In this document: positions 59,232 to 64,000 of the stretch, one piece after another | How positions within the stretch are numbered: position 1 is the first letter of the stretch | How the letters are laid out: the number at the start of each line of letters is the position of its first letter | Source: Alphaproteobacteria bacterium | GTDB taxonomy: Bacteria > Pseudomonadota > Alphaproteobacteria > Rhodobacterales > Rhodobacteraceae | Direction: 5' to 3' | DNA length: 64,000 nucleotides | Assembly (NCBI GenBank): GCA_030424865.1 | Contig: JAUHVR010000001.1 | Span: 124,001-188,000 of the forward strand | Notes under the pieces: generated by a model | The model's database searches: none | What the model saw: only the letters and a program-made list of their open reading frames with translations | What the model was told of the DNA's origin: nothing | Position numbers and translations under genes: made by a program

Positions 59232-60665
59232 TCACTGACCCTCGGAAATCCGGCGATCGTAGTCCAACCTCTCGGCGGCCTGCAGGGTCAGGATCTGGAA
59301 CAGCCTTTGGGCCTCGTCATCCGATCCGACCGGAACCCCGGAATCCGCTCCGGCACCAAAGACATAAAGCGGCACCTGGCGGCGGGCAAAGGCCGAGGCC
59401 CAAAGGTTCTGGATCTCGACCTCGGCCTCCAGTTTCTGCGCCAGCGCGTTGTCCGCCTCTAGGATCTGCCGCTTGGCATAGGCCTCGGCGTCGGCCGCAA
59501 CCTGCACGGCCTGCGCGTCGATCTTGGCCTTTTCCAGCAGGATCTGCGACTGCTCCTTGGCAATCCGCGCAGCCTCCCGCTCGCGTTCGGCCGCCGTGAT
59601 CGCCAGTTGCTTCTCGGTCTCCGCATCCGTGGTCCGTTCGATCTGGATCACCTTGGCCGCAGCCTGACGTTCCGCCACCTCGCGTTCACCACGGGCCACG
59701 GCCAGCAGCTTCTGCTCTTCTTCCTGGATCCGCTGTTCGCGGGCAATCGCCCGATCTGCCGCCGCCTGCTGGCGCAGCGCCATCCGGTCCTTGAACTTCT
59801 GGTTCGGGTTCACATCCGTCACACGGGCCGAAGTCACGGTGATCCCGAACTGCGTGAACGACTGCTTCTTGCGCCGTGGCTGGCCGGTGTCATCCAAAAG
59901 CTTCTGCACGACAAAGACCGTCTTTTGATCGTTGCCGAACTCTTCCTGATTTTCACCAAGCGCCGCATTTGCCGTGCCCAGACGTTCGCCTTCAACACTC
60001 ACCCGCTGCTCGATCCGGCGGACAAGATAGATCCCGTCCTCCATCTGGCGTTGGAACTCGTTGTTGAATTCGGTCTTGCCGCCCTGAAAGTAGTCTTCCG
60101 CCGACATCAGCGCCGCCGTTGCCCCCAGCGTTTCCTCGAACGCCGGCACCAGTTCCGTGCGCAACAGGTTTTCCGGCGTCCGGTACTGCCGCGCCAGACG
60201 CAGGAAACGCTCTTGATCCGACGGCAGCTCGAACCGCGCCGTGGCCGAGACAAGTGCATCCACCTGGTCCAGGAACACCAGCGATTTTGGCGCCAGGTTC
60301 GCGCTCATCTGCGAGCTGTCCTGTTCGGCCACAACCGTGCCCTGTCCGGTCGACGAGGCCTGCACCGACATGGCGTTTTTCCAGGCGTTGTAGCGACCAA
60401 AGAGATAGAGGTTATAGCCGGTGTCCGACACCATCTTCTCTTCGCCCAGGATCGTGCGCACGTGATACTTGAAGCCCGGCTCGGCGTAGAAGAACATGCC
60501 GTTGAAGGTGGTGGCGACAAACAGCAACAGGCCCCCGGCCTTGGCCCCCCAGCCTGCAAGGTTCACAACCCCGTCGAGACCGGGTTTTTCGGGGAAATCA
60601 AACGACCGCCGCAGGACAAATCCGGCCGCGATCAGGAACATGCCCAGAATGGGTCCAATCAACAT
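59232..60665 (-). CDS. SPFH/band-7 (flotillin-like) membrane protein
   Basis: Protein of 477 aa. Two N-terminal hydrophobic stretches (about 1-18, 35-60) anchor it, followed by an SPFH domain (about 60-290; FYAEPGFKYHVRTILGEEKM, SATARFELPSDQERFLRLARQY, DGIYLVRRIEQRV) and a long Glu/Ala coiled-coil (about 290-440, RMALRQQAAADRAIAREQRIQEEEQKLLAVARGEREVAERQAAAKVIQIERT). It would oligomerise at the inner membrane as flotillin, HflK or prohibitin do. GGAGG lies six bases before the ATG at 60665. Its partner is unknown; no NfeD-like gene is adjacent. Confidence 0.85.
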   Translation of the reverse strand: MLIGPILGMFLIAAGFVLRRSFDFPEKPGLDGVVNLAGWGAKAGGLLLFVATTFNGMFFYAEPGFKYHVRTILGEEKMVSDTGYNLYLFGRYNAWKNAMSVQASSTGQGTVVAEQDSSQMSANLAPKSLVFLDQVDALVSATARFELPSDQERFLRLARQYRTPENLLRTELVPAFEETLGATAALMSAEDYFQGGKTEFNNEFQRQMEDGIYLVRRIEQRVSVEGERLGTANAALGENQEEFGNDQKTVFVVQKLLDDTGQPRRKKQSFTQFGITVTSARVTDVNPNQKFKDRMALRQQAAADRAIAREQRIQEEEQKLLAVARGEREVAERQAAAKVIQIERTTDAETEKQLAITAAEREREAARIAKEQSQILLEKAKIDAQAVQVAADAEAYAKRQILEADNALAQKLEAEVEIQNLWASAFARRQVPLYVFGAGADSGVPVGSDDEAQRLFQILTLQAAERLDYDRRISEGQ

Positions 60666-60829
60666 CAAAAACCTCCTTGTTAAGAATGATTCTCACCTAT
60701 CACGTAAGCGTGATGGCGGGGTCTGCCAAGAAAAAACTGTCTTAACCACGTGCGCTTTGGTCAGGCTTTCATCAGTCAACACGTTGACAACAAAGAAAAA
60801 GGGCCTTGCACGCAAGCGCGTCCAAAGCC

Positions 60830-60853
60830 CCTTCATCTTTCTTCAAATACGCA
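60830..60853 (+). repeat. Dispersed intergenic motif, copy 2
   Basis: The same 24-base segment as at 59110-59133, with one T for C. It follows a loose GC hairpin (AGGGCC...AGCCCCT) and abuts the tyrS terminator's T-run. Confidence 0.75.
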
Positions 60854-60881
60854 AAAAAACTGGCGGCTCAACCCGCCAGTT
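60853..60881 (-). terminator. Terminator of tyrS overlapping its stop codon
   Basis: On the reverse strand ACTGGCGG pairs with CCGCCAGT, with a 6-base loop that contains part of the TGA stop, and is followed by seven T. The last coding bases thus form the hairpin, a compact gene end. Confidence 0.85.
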
Positions 60882-62121
60882 TCACCAGGGCATGCCGCTT
60901 TTTCCCGGCGCTCAGCTTCACCGGCGAAGCCAGCGCGCCCGCGTCCAGCATCAGTCCCGCGTCGGTCAGCGGCGCGTCATCGATCTTGGCGCCATTTTCG
61001 GCGATCAACCGCTTGGCGTCCTTGCCCGACTTCGCCAGCCCGGATTTCACCAAAGCCTGTACAATCGAGATGCCGTCGCCCAGCTCTGCCGCGCTCAGTT
61101 CAAGCGTCGGCAGGTCGTCTCCGACGCCGCCTTTTTCAAATACCTCGCGTGCCGTGGCTTCGGCCGCCGCTGCAGCGTCGGCCCCATGACAGAGGGTCGT
61201 GACCTCATTGGCCAGAATCACCTTGGCGTCGTTGATCTCGGACCCCGCCAGCGCGCCAAGCCGCGTGCATTCGTCAAGATCCAGCTCGGTATAAAGCTTC
61301 AGGAACCGGCCCACGTCGGCGTCCGTGGTGTTCCGCCAGAACTGCCAGAACTCATAGGGCGAGCGCATGTCGGCGTTCAGCCAGATCGCGCCGTCCTGCG
61401 TTTTGCCCATTTTCTTGCCGTCCGAGGTCGTCAACAGGGGCGAGGTCAGGCCATAGATCTCGTGATCCAGAACACGCCGCGTCAGGTCGATGCCGTTGAC
61501 GATGTTGCCCCACTGGTCCGATCCGCCGAACTGCACAAGACAGCCGTAGCGGCGGTTCAGTTCCAGGAAGTCATAGGCCTGCAGGATCATGTAGTTGAAC
61601 TCGAGAAAGCTCAGCGATTGCTCGCGATCCAGCCGGGATTTCACACTCTCGAACGACAGCATCCGGTTGACCGAGAAATGCCGCCCGATGTCGCGCAGGA
61701 AATCGAGGTAATTCAGTGTGTCGAGCCATTCGGCATTGTTCAGCATCAGCGCGCCGGTGGGGCTGTCGTCGTAGCTGAGGTATTTCGAAAACACCTGCTT
61801 GATGCCGTCGATGTTGGCGTCGATCTTTTCCGGCGTCAGCAGCGGCCGTTCGTCCGCCCGGAACGAGGGGTCCCCCACCTTGGTTGTGCCGCCGCCCATC
61901 AGGGTGATCGGCTTGTGCCCGGTCTTTTGCAACCAGCGCAGCATCATGATCTGGATGAGCGAGCCCACATGCAAAGAGGTCGCCGTCGCGTCAAATCCGA
62001 TATAGCCCGGCACCACCCCTTGGATCAGAGCGTCATCGAGGCCCTGATAATCGGTGCAGTCGGCCAGAAAGCCGCGCTCGATCATCACGCGCATGAAGTC
62101 CGATTTGGGATGGTAGGTCAT
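60868..62121 (-). CDS. tyrS: Tyrosyl-tRNA synthetase
   Basis: Class I aminoacyl-tRNA synthetase, 417 aa. The HIGH-type motif is [14 protein letters not shown], the Tyr-specific pocket has [40 protein letters not shown], and the KMSKS motif is the variant [10 protein letters not shown]-terminal S4-like domain (about 350-415, [32 protein letters not shown]) binds tRNA. GGGG precedes the ATG; the divergent anmK starts 62 bases away. Confidence 0.97.
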   Translation of the reverse strand: MTYHPKSDFMRVMIERGFLADCTDYQGLDDALIQGVVPGYIGFDATATSLHVGSLIQIMMLRWLQKTGHKPITLMGGGTTKVGDPSFRADERPLLTPEKIDANIDGIKQVFSKYLSYDDSPTGALMLNNAEWLDTLNYLDFLRDIGRHFSVNRMLSFESVKSRLDREQSLSFLEFNYMILQAYDFLELNRRYGCLVQFGGSDQWGNIVNGIDLTRRVLDHEIYGLTSPLLTTSDGKKMGKTQDGAIWLNADMRSPYEFWQFWRNTTDADVGRFLKLYTELDLDECTRLGALAGSEINDAKVILANEVTTLCHGADAAAAAEATAREVFEKGGVGDDLPTLELSAAELGDGISIVQALVKSGLAKSGKDAKRLIAENGAKIDDAPLTDAGLMLDAGALASPVKLSAGKKRHALVKLAG

Positions 62122-62183
62122 GGTCTGTCCCCTTTAAGATACGCAGCAAGGCTATAAGGCGGCATCGGGCAAAGGAAAAGAGC

Positions 62184-63275
62184 ATGTTGAAGCATGGACA
62201 GGTTCGGGCGCTTGGGGCAATGTCGGGCACCTCGCTGGATGGTGTCGATGCGGCGGTGCTGGAAACAGACGGGGACCGCATCCTGGGATTTGGCCCGACG
62301 GCCTATCGCGCCTATACGGATGCCGAGCGCGCGGTTCTGCGCGCGGCCTTGGGCAAATGGCCGGGCGAGGAACTGCAGGATGCCCTGGATGTTGTCCAGA
62401 ACGTGCACGCCGAGGTGCTGCGCTGCTTCGAAGGCGTTGATCTGGTTGGCTTTCACGGACAAACGCTGGCGCATGAACCGCGCGGGCGGGGAACCCATCA
62501 GTTGGGCGACGGAGACGCTCTGGCGCGCGCGCTGGGTGTTCCCGTGGTCTGGGATTTCCGCAGCAACGACGTGGGTCTGGGCGGCGAGGGCGCGCCGCTG
62601 GCGCCCTTCTTCCACTTCGCCTGCGCGCAGTGGATGGGCGCAACGCGGCCGGTTGTGTTCCTGAACCTCGGCGGGGTCGGGAACCTTACATGGGTCGATC
62701 CATCCAGGCCTGCGCCTGATGCACCGGGCGCGCTGTTGGCCTTTGACACCGGTCCCGCCAACGCGCCAATCAACGATCTGATGCAGGAACGCCGTGGCGT
62801 ACCGATGGACAAGGACGGCGCGCTGGCGGCCACCGGCGCGGTTGAAGACGGCGCGCTGGAGCTCTTTCTGGAAGAGGGCTATTTCCGCAAGATCCCGCCC
62901 AAGTCTCTGGACCGTGACGATTTCTCGCTGATGCTCGATCTGGTGCGCGAGCTGAACGACGCCGACGCGGCCGCCACGATGACCGCCATGGCGGCCACAG
63001 CGGTGATGCTGGGGATCGAACATTGCCCGACGCCGCCGTCCCGGGTACTGGTCACCGGCGGAGGCCGCCTGAACCCGGTCATGATGCGCATGCTGGCCGC
63101 GGGTCTTGATTGCCCGGTTGAACCGGTCGAGGCGGCGGGGCTGAACGGCGACATGCTCGAGGCGCAGGCCTTTGCTTTTCTCGCCGTGCGCGCGGCGCGG
63201 GGGATGACAACGTCTTGTCCGACGACCACCGGAGTGTCTGCCGCTGTTGGTGGTGGACAGATCAGCCCGCCTTAG
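62184..63275 (+). CDS. anmK: Anhydro-N-acetylmuramic acid kinase
   Basis: Kinase of peptidoglycan recycling that converts 1,6-anhydro-MurNAc to MurNAc-6-phosphate; 363 aa. [25 protein letters not shown] opens the ATP-binding fold, with [59 protein letters not shown] and [16 protein letters not shown] as later signatures. It is divergent from tyrS, and its stop overlaps the radical SAM stop by three bases. Confidence 0.96.
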   Translation: MLKHGQVRALGAMSGTSLDGVDAAVLETDGDRILGFGPTAYRAYTDAERAVLRAALGKWPGEELQDALDVVQNVHAEVLRCFEGVDLVGFHGQTLAHEPRGRGTHQLGDGDALARALGVPVVWDFRSNDVGLGGEGAPLAPFFHFACAQWMGATRPVVFLNLGGVGNLTWVDPSRPAPDAPGALLAFDTGPANAPINDLMQERRGVPMDKDGALAATGAVEDGALELFLEEGYFRKIPPKSLDRDDFSLMLDLVRELNDADAAATMTAMAATAVMLGIEHCPTPPSRVLVTGGGRLNPVMMRMLAAGLDCPVEPVEAAGLNGDMLEAQAFAFLAVRAARGMTTSCPTTTGVSAAVGGGQISPP

Positions 63276-64000
63276 GCCGAACAGCTGGCCCCGCCCAACA
63301 CGCAGAACTTGGCGCAGTGGGGATGGTTCAGGGCCACGGGGCGTTCGGCCTCTGCCAGCGTCTCGCCCAGTTCGAACTGGGCATCGTAAGGCAGCAGCGT
63401 GCAGGCCAGCACGGTTGGCCGCGCCGCGCCCTTGCGCTTGACCACCATGCGGGACGAGGAACACATCACCTCGGTCGGTGACTTGTCGAGGATGCCCCAG
63501 CACGCCGTGGTGATCTCGGGCACTTCGACCGTGGTGTCCATTTCGGGGAAAAGCACTGTCTCGCCCGGGTTCATGGCGTCGATGGCGAACCCTTCGCGTG
63601 CGTAAAGCGCGGCATAGCCCGCGCGGGACATGGCGTCTGTCTCGCCCCAAACGGTGCGTCCGGCCACCGTCATGCGCACGCCGGCATCACGCAGCCAGCG
63701 CATGCCTTCCAGCGTCTTGTCAAAGGTGCCTGCGCCGCGTTCCGAGTCGTGCAGCTCGGGCCCGTAATGATCGACCGAGATCCGAAGCGTCAGCTTGTCG
63801 CCAAACACGGACTGCAACCTCTGCAGCCCCTTGCGAACCGAAGGTCGCATCATCGGCTTCATCGCATTGGTCAGGATCAGCACCTCGTAGCCGCGCTGCA
63901 GACAGCGGTCGGCCATCTCGATCATTTCGGGGTTCATGAAGGGCTCGCCCCCCGTGAACCCGATTTCGCGGACCCGCCAATCCCGCGCCTCCAGCTGGTC
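63272..64000 (-). CDS. Radical SAM protein (C-terminal part; gene runs off the window)
   Basis: The reverse frame is open from 64000 to the stop at 63272, 242 codons. [39 protein letters not shown] includes the GGEP motif that binds S-adenosylmethionine, and the TIM-barrel strand [20 protein letters not shown] follows. The cluster-binding CxxxCxxC would lie beyond base 64000. A C-terminal Cys-rich end ([13 protein letters not shown]) resembles those of radical SAM maturases with extra clusters, but the substrate cannot be named. Confidence 0.85.
   Translation of the reverse strand, partial: DQLEARDWRVREIGFTGGEPFMNPEMIEMADRCLQRGYEVLILTNAMKPMMRPSVRKGLQRLQSVFGDKLTLRISVDHYGPELHDSERGAGTFDKTLEGMRWLRDAGVRMTVAGRTVWGETDAMSRAGYAALYAREGFAIDAMNPGETVLFPEMDTTVEVPEITTACWGILDKSPTEVMCSSSRMVVKRKGAARPTVLACTLLPYDAQFELGETLAEAERPVALNHPHCAKFCVLGGASCSA

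Noticed and set aside
62118-63650. Reverse open frame of 510 codons over anmK and the radical SAM gene
   Set aside because: It conflicts with two genes that have clear motifs and has no family sequence.

Overview
The window reads as a chromosome segment of an alphaproteobacterium of the family Rhodobacteraceae (roseobacter-like). The grounds are a complete Rhodobacter-type gene transfer agent (GTA) cluster next to cysE, the fabD-fabG-acpP-fabF-mltG order, pyruvate dehydrogenase E1 beta with its own lipoyl domain, a class I FbaB-type aldolase beside pgk, high GC, and several TTG/GTG starts with good Shine-Dalgarno sites. Identifications come from reading motifs in the translations; no database search was run.

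Layout. 0-3.4 kb: the 5' part of nhaA, a divergent OxyR-like LysR regulator with no cysteine, and a glycosyltransferase/GtrA pair. 3.4-11.9 kb: an accessory block with a SARP-type regulator divergent from a vanadium-haloperoxidase/PAP2 protein carrying nine GGNA repeats, a subtilase three bases downstream, and a large protein of three jelly-roll-like repeats, two Asp-Pro-Val tracts and a PIG-L deacetylase. 12-20.2 kb: an SDR, trigger factor, an orphan membrane fusion protein, a desaturase broken by one in-frame TGA, rpsF-rpsR-rplI, and a YceI gene facing a cytochrome b561-YceI fusion. 20.3-26 kb: fabD, fabG, acpP, a HisA-like paralogue, fabF, mltG. 26.1-40.4 kb: the GTA cluster g1 to g15, apparently intact, plus one small trailing gene. 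40.4-52.5 kb: a DksA-like protein, cysE, gdhA, a pdhA-VOC-membrane protein-pdhB-DUF5076-pdhC operon, an FtsB/DivIC-like protein, a lipoprotein esterase, fba, a cyclase-family hydrolase and pgk. 52.6-58 kb: two stand-alone cyclophilins, a winged-helix/alpha-beta-hydrolase fusion, a secreted caspase-cyclophilin fusion and a DUF3179 protein. 58-64 kb: a FemAB/GNAT-type protein, a 38-residue membrane peptide, an SPFH protein, tyrS, anmK and the end of a radical SAM gene.

How the parts fit. The GTA genes run in one direction with overlaps or short gaps from packaging (g1-g2) through head (g3-g5), connector and tail (g6-g12) to hub, peptidase and host-contact protein (g13-g15). Upstream, a palindrome, a near-consensus promoter and a terminator-like hairpin lie in that order, so the leader could be an attenuator. 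The fab block supplies malonyl-ACP and its condensation and first reduction. pgk and fba serve lower glycolysis/gluconeogenesis and pdhABC feeds acetyl-CoA.

The most unusual items are the caspase-cyclophilin fusion beside two related cyclophilin genes, the transcription factor-hydrolase fusion with 11-bp-spaced direct repeats upstream, the SARP/haloperoxidase/subtilase/PIG-L block, and the cysteine-less OxyR behind an OxyR-type site. No tRNA, rRNA, insertion sequence or CRISPR array was seen, and no gene-free stretch exceeds 300 bases.
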